Positions 14,938-22,412 of a stretch of DNA of 39,074 nt are shown here, in pieces. The first letter of the stretch is position 1, and every line of letters starts with the position of its first letter. The translations under genes were made by a program, and so were the position numbers. The notes beneath the pieces are model-generated. The model had not been told where the DNA came from. It did no database searches and saw only the letters and a list, made by a program, of their open reading frames with translations. Origin of the DNA: an uncultured Bacteroidota bacterium. GTDB lineage: Bacteria > Bacteroidota > Bacteroidia > Flavobacteriales > Flavobacteriaceae. The stretch spans positions 1 through 39,074 of the forward strand of contig CACEKG010000009.1 of assembly GCA_902560065.1 (NCBI GenBank), read 5' to 3'.

Positions 14938-17154
14938 ATGAAAATTTTAAAAATAAATTTTATTTTTATTATAATACCACTTGTTTTATCTGCTCAGAAA
15001 GTTCAAGTTAAAGATTCAATTTCTACAATTTCATTAAATGAGGTAAATGTAGAAGGAATTAGAGTTTCAACGGATTCACCAATAACTTATACTAATTTGT
15101 CAAAAGAAGATTTAAAAACAAGAAATTTAGGGCAGGACATACCAGTTTTATTAAATTTTTTACCATCAGTTGCAACTTCAAGTGATGCGGGAAATGGAAT
15201 TGGCTATACTAATTTAAGAGTTAGAGGGATAGATGCAACTAGAATTAATGTTACTATAAACGGTTTCCCTTATAATGATTCAGAGTCACATTCTGTTTAT
15301 TGGGTAGACTTGCCAGATTTTGCCTCAAATGTTGAAAGTTTTCAATTTCAAAGAGGGATAGGTACCTCAACTAATGGAACAGGAGCATTTGGAGGAAGCA
15401 TAAATTTAAGATCTGATTTTCTTTCAGAAACTCCTTTTTCTGAAATTTCTTCCAGTTACGGAAGTTTTAATACCTTAAAAAAAACATTAAGATTTTCAAC
15501 AGGTCTAATAAATAAAAATATAGAGTTTTCAGGTAGATTTTCCCAAATTGATTCTGATGGATATATTGAACGAGCAAAATCTGATTTAGAGTCCTATTTT
15601 TTGCAGTTTGTTTATAAAAACAAAAACACATTATTTAGAATTTTAGGATTTGGGGGACAAGAAATCACTTATCAATCATGGTATGGGATAGATTCTTTTC
15701 AACTTAAAAAAAATAGAAGATATAATCCTGCTGGAGAAATTTATGATGAAAATGGTAATAAGACTGGATTCTATAATAATCAAGTTGACAATTATAAACA
15801 AAATCATATTCAAGTTTTATGGGATAAAGAAATAAATTCTCTAACTAATTTTTCATTAGGATATAATTTTACTCATGGGTATGGTTTTTACGAGGAGTAC
15901 AATGATAAATGGTATGTTGAAAATATTTCTTTTGGTGATGAAACAGATTTTAAATATTTAAATCTTGAACCTTTTGAAATTGGAAACAAGTTTATTTCTA
16001 GTACAGAAAATATATCTCAAAAATGGTTAGATAATTTTTTTCATGCTTTAACATTCAGGTTAAATTATATTAAGAATTCTACAAAGTTAAATTTTGGAGG
16101 ATTTTATTCGGTATATGATGGAGATCATTATGGAAAGATAATTTGGGCGGACAATATTCCATATGATTTAATAAATAATAAATTTTATGAAAATAATGGC
16201 ATAAAGAAAGAGTTAAGTTTTTTTATTAAACTAAAAGAGACTATAAGCGCTAAAACTTCTATATTTTTCGATGCTCAAATTAGAACGTTAAATTATTCGA
16301 TAAATGGAACTATTAAAGGTCCAGAAATATTTAAAGTAAATGATTCTTTTACTTTCTTCAATCCTAAAGCAGGAATTATTTTTAACATTAATGATTTAAA
16401 TAACTTATATTTTTCTTATGCAAATGCAAAAAGAGAACCAAATAGATCTGATTTTAAAAACGGTAATCCAGTTTCGGAAACATTAAATGATTTTGAGTTT
16501 GGATGGAGATATATCAATAATAATATTAAAATAAAAGCTAATTTATATTGGATGGAATATTTTGACCAACTTGTTCTTACCGGAGCTATAGATGATGTTG
16601 GATTACCCATAAGAGAAAATATTGGTAATTCAAGAAGAGTTGGATTAGAAATAGACTCATTAATTAATTTAAATAAAAGTTTGTTCTGGATTTTTAATTT
16701 TTCATTAAGTTCAAATAAAAATCTTGACTATTTTTTTGAGAGGGACGGAATATTAAAGAGTTTAGGTAAAACTAATTTATCCTTTTCTCCAAGTTTAATC
16801 TCAGCTAGTCAATTAAATTATAAAATTTCAAAAAATCTAAACTTTATTTTATTATCCAAATATGTATCAAAGCAATATATGGGAAATATTGATTCAAAAC
16901 TTTCAATACTTCCTTCATATTTAATTTCAGACTTAAATTTTTCTTATATAATTGAACCATTGAAGATTTTAAAAAAAATTAGTTTATCTTTTTTGGTAAA
17001 CAACTTTTTAAATAAAGAATATATTTCAAATGGTTATTTTTACACTTTTGATGATACATGGTCTGATCCAAATTTAATTAAAACAGTTGAGGGAGTTGGA
17101 TTTTATCCTCAAGCGAAAAGAAATTTTTTAATAGGTATTTCAATTTTATTTTAA
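14938..17154 (+). CDS. TonB-dependent outer-membrane receptor, predicted thiamine transporter
   Basis: The 738-residue protein starts with a signal peptide, MKILKINFIFIIIPLVLSAQ. A plug domain follows (about residues 30-160: DIPVLLNFLPSVATSSDAG, LRVRGIDATRINVTINGFP, GTGAFGGSINLRS), then a long barrel rich in alternating aromatic strands. The protein ends RNFLIGISILF, with the terminal aromatic residue typical of outer-membrane barrels. It is directly downstream of a TPP riboswitch, so its ligand is most likely thiamine or a phosphorylated or precursor form. Energy would come from TonB-ExbBD encoded elsewhere. It ends overlapping the convergent hypothetical gene by 9 bases. Confidence 0.92.
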   Translation: MKILKINFIFIIIPLVLSAQKVQVKDSISTISLNEVNVEGIRVSTDSPITYTNLSKEDLKTRNLGQDIPVLLNFLPSVATSSDAGNGIGYTNLRVRGIDATRINVTINGFPYNDSESHSVYWVDLPDFASNVESFQFQRGIGTSTNGTGAFGGSINLRSDFLSETPFSEISSSYGSFNTLKKTLRFSTGLINKNIEFSGRFSQIDSDGYIERAKSDLESYFLQFVYKNKNTLFRILGFGGQEITYQSWYGIDSFQLKKNRRYNPAGEIYDENGNKTGFYNNQVDNYKQNHIQVLWDKEINSLTNFSLGYNFTHGYGFYEEYNDKWYVENISFGDETDFKYLNLEPFEIGNKFISSTENISQKWLDNFFHALTFRLNYIKNSTKLNFGGFYSVYDGDHYGKIIWADNIPYDLINNKFYENNGIKKELSFFIKLKETISAKTSIFFDAQIRTLNYSINGTIKGPEIFKVNDSFTFFNPKAGIIFNINDLNNLYFSYANAKREPNRSDFKNGNPVSETLNDFEFGWRYINNNIKIKANLYWMEYFDQLVLTGAIDDVGLPIRENIGNSRRVGLEIDSLINLNKSLFWIFNFSLSSNKNLDYFFERDGILKSLGKTNLSFSPSLISASQLNYKISKNLNFILLSKYVSKQYMGNIDSKLSILPSYLISDLNFSYIIEPLKILKKISLSFLVNNFLNKEYISNGYFYTFDDTWSDPNLIKTVEGVGFYPQAKRNFLIGISILF

Positions 17155-17901
17155 AAGTTTGTATGAAATTGAAAGTTGAAAAATTATTTTCCTCAATTTT
17201 GAATTTTTCATAGTATCAAGAATTTTATTCCCAATAAACATTATTTTAAATGACTTATTATATTGAACACCCATTTCTAAACCATAACCTTTACTTAATG
17301 AATTTAATTCATTATCAAAAAATATTTCTCTATTTTTTTTTAAAGATTTAGTTAAAAATAAGTTTGTATAACTCCAAAAAAACAAACTAGTATTATTTAG
17401 CGGATCATCAATTATTTTTTTTTGAATTAATGAACCAATATTTATATAATTTTCAAAAAAAGCCTTATTATCAAGGGGAAAGTAAATTGCTTGTGCTTCA
17501 ATTAATTTTTTCCCAATCTTAACACCTAAACTTAAGTTAAGATCTTCTTTAACCTTAATGGGGATTAAACTATGAATATTTAGATTAAAACGACCTCCAA
17601 AGGGGTTTAAAACACTTGATAAAGTATTTAATTTATCATCTTTTTTGCCTGAGAAAAAAGTACGAGTTGAAAATAAAGTTAAATAAGAATTAAAACTTTT
17701 TTTTGTTTTATAGCTTAATTTAAAAGCTTCAATTGTAGCTGAAATATTCATATTTGAATCTAAATTTAAAATTCCTTGTTGAATATATTTAAAAGAAAAG
17801 GTTTTAGTTTCTTTTCTTTCTCCAATATAAAAATCAAAGTCTAGCTGTTGAGAAAAAATAAATTGATTAACAAATAAAAAAAAAATAACTTTTTTAAGCA
17901 T
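17146..17901 (-). CDS. Secreted hypothetical protein, possible small outer-membrane barrel
   Basis: I do not recognise this 251-residue protein. It has a clear signal peptide (MLKKVIFFLFVNQFIFSQQ), so it is exported. The rest alternates polar and hydrophobic residues in short strands (for example FNLNIHSLIPIKV, LNLSLGVKIGKKLIEAQAIYF, YGLEMGVQYNKSFKIMFIGNKI) and closes with KIIFQLSISYKLLK. This is compatible with an 8- to 12-stranded barrel of the kind often left as hypothetical in flavobacteria. It follows the lipoprotein gene at 17917 by 15 bases on the same strand, so the two are probably co-transcribed. Confidence 0.65.
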   Translation of the reverse strand: MLKKVIFFLFVNQFIFSQQLDFDFYIGERKETKTFSFKYIQQGILNLDSNMNISATIEAFKLSYKTKKSFNSYLTLFSTRTFFSGKKDDKLNTLSSVLNPFGGRFNLNIHSLIPIKVKEDLNLSLGVKIGKKLIEAQAIYFPLDNKAFFENYINIGSLIQKKIIDDPLNNTSLFFWSYTNLFLTKSLKKNREIFFDNELNSLSKGYGLEMGVQYNKSFKIMFIGNKILDTMKNSKLRKIIFQLSISYKLLK

Positions 17902-17916
17902 TTTATATTTATAATT

Positions 17917-18375
17917 TTAGTTACTAATTCTTAAAATGTTATTATATAAATTAGTTTGATAGTATAATAACCCAAAAGGATTTTTCAAGTTTTTATCAGT
18001 GTTAATTAATTGTCCAGTAGCTAAACTATATTGATAATTTTCACAATTACATTTAGCTAATACTCCTTCTATTTTAAGCTTTGAACAGTCTTTTAATTTA
18101 TGGTTTGAACAAGATGCCTCCCATGCTAAATATGAGGTGTTATTTAAATTAAAGATTATAACTCCATTTAATCCAATATTTAAAATTTTCTTACTACCAC
18201 CAATGTATCTTAAAGGATCAAATTCGGGCAGGTTCAGGTTAATTTCATAATCAATTTTCACATTATTTAAATATGGATTTCTTTCAATTTTATTTTTTTC
18301 ACAACTATAAGTAATTAGGATTGTAAGAAACAAAATTTTTCTTTTGATTGAAGATATTTTAAAAAATGTTGTCAA
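17917..18375 (-). CDS. Lipoprotein with a degenerate Rieske-like domain
   Basis: The 152-residue product has a short hydrophobic N-terminus ending in a lipobox, LITYSC (C25), so it should be lipid-anchored in the envelope. The C-terminal half resembles the Rieske fold seen in small Bacteroidetes lipoproteins: YLAWEASCSNHKLKDCSKL, then CNCENYQYSLATGQL and a closing ILRISN. A working 2Fe-2S Rieske site needs CxH plus CxxH. Here the candidate positions read C89-S-N-H92 and C109-N-C111, so the second His is missing and the first is displaced. C97 is a fourth Cys. The start is TTG at 18375; no nearby ATG exists in frame. Function unknown. Confidence 0.65.
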   Translation of the reverse strand: MTTFFKISSIKRKILFLTILITYSCEKNKIERNPYLNNVKIDYEINLNLPEFDPLRYIGGSKKILNIGLNGVIIFNLNNTSYLAWEASCSNHKLKDCSKLKIEGVLAKCNCENYQYSLATGQLINTDKNLKNPFGLLYYQTNLYNNILRISN

Positions 18376-18380
18376 TTAAT

Positions 18381-18388
18381 TATATTTG
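18381..18388 (+). promoter_or_regulatory. Bacteroidetes-type -7 box upstream of greA
   Basis: TATATTTG matches TAnnTTTG exactly, 58 bases before the greA ATG. A weak TTTA (18358-18361) sits at the right distance for a -33 element. Transcription would begin near 18395, so the leader would start within or just before the hairpin at 18393-18415. Confidence 0.5.
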
Positions 18389-18392
18389 TTAG

Positions 18393-18426
18393 TCCACCTT
18401 ATAAAACAAGGAGGATTTTTCTTTTT
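18393..18426 (+). terminator. Terminator-like hairpin in the greA leader
   Basis: TCCACCTT (18393-18400) pairs with AAGGAGGA (18408-18415) with one A-A mismatch and a 7-base loop, followed by TTTTTCTTTTT (18416-18426). It has the form of an intrinsic terminator on the plus strand. Yet no plus-strand gene ends nearby: the next upstream gene is on the minus strand, and greA begins 20 bases later. It therefore looks like a leader attenuator. The AAGGAGG in its 3' arm is too far from the ATG to be a ribosome-binding site. Confidence 0.6.
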
Positions 18427-18445
18427 ATAAGAAAACGTAAAAAAA

Positions 18446-18922
18446 ATGAGTAAAGTATCTTATTATACAGAAGAAGGTTTAAAAAAATTACGAAAAGATT
18501 TAAATTATCTTAAGGATGTTGAACGGCCTAAAGCATCTAATGCAATTGCTGAAGCTAGAGATAAAGGAGATTTAAGTGAGAATGCAGAATATGATGCTGC
18601 AAAAGAAGCACAGGGAATGTTAGAGCTGCAAATATCTAAGTTAGAAAACACTCTGGCAAACGCAAGATTAATAGATGAATCTGAGTTAGATACTTCTAAA
18701 GTTTTGGTTTATTCTTCAGTTGAGGTTAAAAATCAATCAAATGGTTTAGTGATGAATTATAAATTGGTTGCTGAAACGGAAGCTGATTTAAAAGCTGGCA
18801 AAATTTCTGTTGAGTCTCCTATAGGAAAAGGGTTGTTAGGTAAAAAAGAAGGGGAAATTGCAGAAATAAAAGTTCCAAATGGAATTATTAGGTTGGAAAT
18901 TAACAAGATAACAAGAGATTAA
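18446..18922 (+). CDS. greA: Transcription elongation factor GreA
   Basis: GreA rescues backtracked RNA polymerase by stimulating transcript cleavage. The 158-residue length is standard. The N-terminal coiled coil contains YYTEEGLKKLRKDLNYL and, at the tip, ARDKGDLSENAEYDAAKEAQ, with the acidic D and E needed for catalysis. The C-terminal FKBP-like domain shows ISVESPIGKGLLGKKEGE. The next gene, a HIT hydrolase, starts one base after its stop. Confidence 0.97.
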   Translation: MSKVSYYTEEGLKKLRKDLNYLKDVERPKASNAIAEARDKGDLSENAEYDAAKEAQGMLELQISKLENTLANARLIDESELDTSKVLVYSSVEVKNQSNGLVMNYKLVAETEADLKAGKISVESPIGKGLLGKKEGEIAEIKVPNGIIRLEINKITRD

Positions 18923-18923
18923 T

Positions 18924-19316
18924 TTGCCTTCGATCTTTTCAAAAATTATCAATGGGGACTTACCTTGCTATAAAATAGCAGAAAATAAAAATTGTTTTGC
19001 ATTTCTTGATATTAATCCAAATTCAAAAGGACATACTTTATGTGTATTAAAAAAAGAAGCAGATAAAATTTTTGATTTATCTGAACATGAATATATTGAA
19101 TTAATGATGTTTTCAAGGCGTGTAGCTTTAGCAATTAAAAAAGTTGTTTCATGTAAAAGAATAGGCATTAGTGTTATTGGTCTTGAAGTTCCACATGTTC
19201 ATGTTCATTTAATTCCTTTAAATGAAATGTCTGATGCAAAATTTATTAAAAAAGTAAAATTATCAAATGATCAATTTGAAAAATTGGCCTATGAAATAAA
19301 TAAAAATTTTATATAA
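18924..19316 (+). CDS. HIT-family nucleotide-binding hydrolase (HINT-like)
   Basis: The 130-residue protein carries the histidine triad H91-V-H-V-H95 (VPHVHVHLIPL), preceded by IFSKIINGDLPCYKIAEN and DINPNSKGHTLCVLKK. HINT-type enzymes split nucleoside phosphoramidates and adenylates in the cytosol. The start is TTG at 18924, one base past the greA stop, so the pair is surely co-transcribed. It ends 3 bases before the convergent histidine kinase gene, leaving no room for a separate terminator. Confidence 0.94.
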   Translation: MPSIFSKIINGDLPCYKIAENKNCFAFLDINPNSKGHTLCVLKKEADKIFDLSEHEYIELMMFSRRVALAIKKVVSCKRIGISVIGLEVPHVHVHLIPLNEMSDAKFIKKVKLSNDQFEKLAYEINKNFI

Positions 19317-19319
19317 AAT

Positions 19320-20474
19320 TTATTTGTTTAACAAAATTTGAAATAAAGAACCTTTACCAATTTTTGTATTTTTTACATTTATTTTTCCTTTATGAAAATC
19401 AACTATAATTCTTTTAGCTAATGATAGTCCCAATCCCCAACCTCTTTTTTTACTAGTAAAACCTGGGGTAAAAATTTTGTTGATATCTTCATGTTTTATT
19501 CCAACCCCATTATCTTCAATATTAATTTCTATTGTATTAATTTTTTCTATAAGTTCAATTGAAATTAATCCTCTACCTTTAATTGCATCTATACTATTTT
19601 TAATTAAATTTTCAATAGTCCAACTTAATAGTTGATAATTAAATGGTATAATCAAATCTTTTTCTGGAATCTTTATTTTAAAATTAATATGCTCTGAGCT
19701 TCTTTTTTTTAGATATATGACGGTTTTACTTATACAATTATTAATACTATCTTTTTTTAATTCAGGTATAGATCCAATTTTAGAAAATCGTTCACTTATA
19801 ATTTTAAGCCTTTCAATATCTTTTTCAATTTCAATTATTGACTCAGATTTTTTCTTTTTTTCTTTTAATAAAGTTATCCATCCCATCATTGAAGTTAAAG
19901 GCGTACCAATTTGATGAGCAGTTTCTCTTGCCATTCCAGCCCAAAGACGATTTTGTTCAGAAATTTTTGAGGTTTTAAAAACAAAATATAAGACTAACAT
20001 AAAAAGTAGAATTATAAGTAGTAGAGCAAGAGGGTAATACTGTAATTTTTTTAATGTTAAAGAATCCCCATAATACAATTTGTGATCAACAATTAAAAGC
20101 CCTTCTTTATTTCTATATTGAATTAATATAGGATCGTTTTCTTTTTTTATTTGTTCAAGCTTTTTATATAAATAGGTTGAATCTTTTAAATTTGAATCCC
20201 ATTGAATATTTCGGACTTCTATAATTTTATTTTTTTCATCAACTTGAATAATAGGATTGGTTCCAGACTTTTGAATTACTTCAAAAGCAAGATTATTTAG
20301 ATTTTGATTTTCTATATAATCAATTTGAGCCATAGCCCAAAGTTGCATTTTTGTTCTTTCCTCTTTACTAAGATTTTTAAATAGCACATTAGTGTTCCAT
20401 AATATTAGGACAACAATAGCAAATGAAATTATTAACCAACTATTATTTAAATAATTTTTAATTTTAGAAATCAA
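19320..20474 (-). CDS. Membrane sensor histidine kinase
   Basis: The 384-residue protein has two membrane segments (about residues 12-31 and 147-166) enclosing a sensor region of about 115 residues. A HisKA domain follows with H187 in MARETAHQIGTPLTSMMGW. The ATPase domain has NLIKNSIDAI (N box), IEDNGVGI (G1) and KRGWGLGLSLAKRII (G2). It should autophosphorylate on H187 and pass phosphate to a response regulator. None is encoded in the window, so it is an orphan. The start is TTG at 20474. The signal sensed is unknown. Confidence 0.93.
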   Translation of the reverse strand: MISKIKNYLNNSWLIISFAIVVLILWNTNVLFKNLSKEERTKMQLWAMAQIDYIENQNLNNLAFEVIQKSGTNPIIQVDEKNKIIEVRNIQWDSNLKDSTYLYKKLEQIKKENDPILIQYRNKEGLLIVDHKLYYGDSLTLKKLQYYPLALLLIILLFMLVLYFVFKTSKISEQNRLWAGMARETAHQIGTPLTSMMGWITLLKEKKKKSESIIEIEKDIERLKIISERFSKIGSIPELKKDSINNCISKTVIYLKKRSSEHINFKIKIPEKDLIIPFNYQLLSWTIENLIKNSIDAIKGRGLISIELIEKINTIEINIEDNGVGIKHEDINKIFTPGFTSKKRGWGLGLSLAKRIIVDFHKGKINVKNTKIGKGSLFQILLNK

Positions 20475-20552
20475 ATTTTATCAATATTATCTTAAACTAA
20501 TATAATTAATGTAATTTAAAAATATGTTTTATTCTATTTTAGGAATGATATT

Positions 20553-20560
20553 TAGTTTTG
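20553..20560 (+). promoter_or_regulatory. Probable -7 box of the DUF3127 gene
   Basis: TAGTTTTG fits TAnnTTTG and lies 31 bases before the ATG at 20592. No clear -33 partner is seen at the 19-base spacing. The 117-base gap between the divergent histidine kinase and this gene contains nothing else convincing. Confidence 0.4.
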
Positions 20561-20591
20561 TTACTTTTATAAGCAATAAAAAATAAATAAA

Positions 20592-20975
20592 ATGGAAATT
20601 ACTGGAAAGATTAAATGGATTGATGAAGTTAAGACATATGGTTCAAATGGATTTAGAAAAAGAGAAATTGTTATTACAACACAGGAGCAATACCCTCAAA
20701 ATATAATAATTGAGTTTGTACAAGATAAATGTGAACTTTTAGATTCTTATCAAATTGGTCAAGATGTTAGAATTGGAATAAATTTAAGGGGAAGAGAATG
20801 GGTTAATCCCGAGGGTCAAACTAAATATTTTAATTCAATTCAAGGTTGGAGAATTGATCAATTAGATCAAGGAGCTGAAAATGATGAATCAATCCCAGCT
20901 CAAAAACCTTTTGAAACAACAGAGTTAGATAAGAATCAAAATGATAATGAAGAGGAAGATGATTTACCTTTCTAA
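20592..20975 (+). CDS. DUF3127 protein, OB-fold SSB-like
   Basis: The 127-residue protein begins MEITGKIKWIDEVKTYGSNG and includes FRKREIVITTQEQYPQNIIIEF and NLRGREWVNPEGQTKYFNSIQGW, the DUF3127 pattern. The domain is predicted to have an OB fold. After about residue 100 it becomes acidic and disordered (NQNDNEEEDDLPF). The final DDLPF closely resembles the DDxPF tip through which single-stranded DNA-binding proteins recruit repair and replication partners. A nucleic-acid role is therefore plausible but unproven. Its stop shares bases (CTAA) with the stop of the convergent tag gene. Confidence 0.85.
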   Translation: MEITGKIKWIDEVKTYGSNGFRKREIVITTQEQYPQNIIIEFVQDKCELLDSYQIGQDVRIGINLRGREWVNPEGQTKYFNSIQGWRIDQLDQGAENDESIPAQKPFETTELDKNQNDNEEEDDLPF

Positions 20976-21547
20976 TTTTTTTTTAAAAGTTCTTTATGTC
21001 TAAAGCATGACGTTAAATGATCATTTACAAGTCCAATAGCTTGCATGAAAGAGTAAGTAACTATTGGTCCAACAAATTTAAATCCTCTTTTTTTTAAATC
21101 TTTTGAGATAATCATTGACAATTTTGTTTGTTTTGGAATTTCTTTTTGATTTTTAAAGTTATTTTGAATAGGGATTCCATTTACAAACTTCCAAATATAA
21201 TTAGAAAAGCTTTCTTCTTTTTTTTGAATTTTAATGAATGCTTTTGCATTTGAAATGGTTGATTCAATTTTTAATTTATTTCTAATTATATTTTTGTTTT
21301 TCAACAAATTATTAATTTGAATTATATCGTATTCAGCAATCTTTTCAATATTAAAATTTGAAAAGGATTTTTTTATAAATTCTCTTTTATTAATAATAAT
21401 TCTCCAACTTAAACCTGTTTGAAAAGTTTCTAATATTAAAAACTCGAATAAACTATTTTCATCAAAATTGGGATTACCCCATTCACTATCATGATAATAC
21501 TGATTTTTTATGTCACCTAAACACCAGGTACAACGTTCCAATATCAT
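20972..21547 (-). CDS. tag: DNA-3-methyladenine glycosylase I
   Basis: Tag removes 3-methyladenine from alkylated DNA. Family motifs are all visible in this 191-residue protein: RCTWCLGD at the N-terminus (C6, a zinc ligand), YYHDSEWG at 17-24, and LFEFLILETFQTGLSWRIIINKR with the catalytic glutamate near E40. GFKFVGPIVTYSFMQAIGLVNDH and a terminal CFRH complete the zinc-binding His/Cys set. It follows tsf by 31 bases on the same strand, so it may be read from the rpsB-tsf transcript. Confidence 0.96.
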   Translation of the reverse strand: MILERCTWCLGDIKNQYYHDSEWGNPNFDENSLFEFLILETFQTGLSWRIIINKREFIKKSFSNFNIEKIAEYDIIQINNLLKNKNIIRNKLKIESTISNAKAFIKIQKKEESFSNYIWKFVNGIPIQNNFKNQKEIPKQTKLSMIISKDLKKRGFKFVGPIVTYSFMQAIGLVNDHLTSCFRHKELLKKN

Positions 21548-21578
21548 TTTAAATATTTTGAAAATGTAAATTTACAAT

Positions 21579-22400
21579 CTAAACTAAAGAAACTCTTGCA
21601 AATGATTCTACTTTAATACTTTCTGAAATAGTTTTTACATATGAATTAACAGAAACTTTATTGTCCTTAATATAAGCTTGGTTTAATAAAGTATTGTCTT
21701 TAAAAAATCTTTTTAGTTTTCCCTTAGCAATATTATCAAGCATAGATTCTGGTTTTCCTTCTATACGTAATTGTTCTTTTGCAATTTCAATTTCTTTTTC
21801 AATAATTTTTTTATCAACGTTATTTTCATCAAGTGAAATAGGATTCATAGCCGCTATTTGCATGGCAATATTTTTTGATAATTCTTCAGATTTTTCATTT
21901 TTTTCAGACAACGAAACTAAACTGGCAATTTTGTTACCAGCATGAACATAAAATCCTACATAATTATTATCAATCCTTTTAAATTCTTTCAATTCTATTT
22001 TTTCACCAATAATACCTGTTTGTTCAGTAAGTTTTTCCTTTAATGAAATACCATTGAAATCAGCATTTAATAGGGAATCTAGACTTTTATGATTTAATGC
22101 TAAATCAGCAATTTGATTTGCTAATTTTATATAATCTTCATTTTTTGCAACAAAATCTGTTTCACAGTTTAATGAAATTATAATTCCAGAAGTATTTTCA
22201 GAATTTACTTTTGCTAGGACAACACCTTCGCTGGATTCTCTATCAGCTCTATTTGCTGCAACCTTTTGACCTTTTTTTCTTAAAAAATCTAGTGCTTTGT
22301 CAAAATCCCCCTTTGATTCAACAAGAGCATTTTTACAGTCCATCATTCCTGCTCCAGTAGTTTGTCTTAATTTATTTACTTCAGACGCAGTTATATTCAT
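21579..22400 (-). CDS. tsf: Translation elongation factor Ts
   Basis: EF-Ts exchanges GDP for GTP on EF-Tu. The 273-residue protein has the N-terminal UBA-like helices (VNKLRQTTGAGMMDCKNAL) and the TDFVAKN motif at residues 81-87 whose Asp-Phe intrudes into EF-Tu. HAGNKIASLVSL, MQIAAMNP and GKLKRFFKDNTLLNQ are further family segments. It follows rpsB by 12 bases, the universal rpsB-tsf pairing. Confidence 0.97.
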   Translation of the reverse strand: MNITASEVNKLRQTTGAGMMDCKNALVESKGDFDKALDFLRKKGQKVAANRADRESSEGVVLAKVNSENTSGIIISLNCETDFVAKNEDYIKLANQIADLALNHKSLDSLLNADFNGISLKEKLTEQTGIIGEKIELKEFKRIDNNYVGFYVHAGNKIASLVSLSEKNEKSEELSKNIAMQIAAMNPISLDENNVDKKIIEKEIEIAKEQLRIEGKPESMLDNIAKGKLKRFFKDNTLLNQAYIKDNKVSVNSYVKTISESIKVESFARVSLV

Positions 22401-22412
22401 AATAAATTATTT

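Noticed and set aside
18408-18414. AAGGAGG as a Shine-Dalgarno sequence for greA
   Set aside because: It ends 31 bases before the ATG, too far to direct initiation, and is paired within a terminator-like stem. Other genes here lack such sites.
20523-20585. Twenty-codon frame upstream of the DUF3127 gene (MFYSILGMIFSFVTFISNKK)
   Set aside because: It is hydrophobic, but short frames of this kind are expected in AT-rich DNA. It also contains the probable -7 box of the next gene, so it would not be on that transcript.
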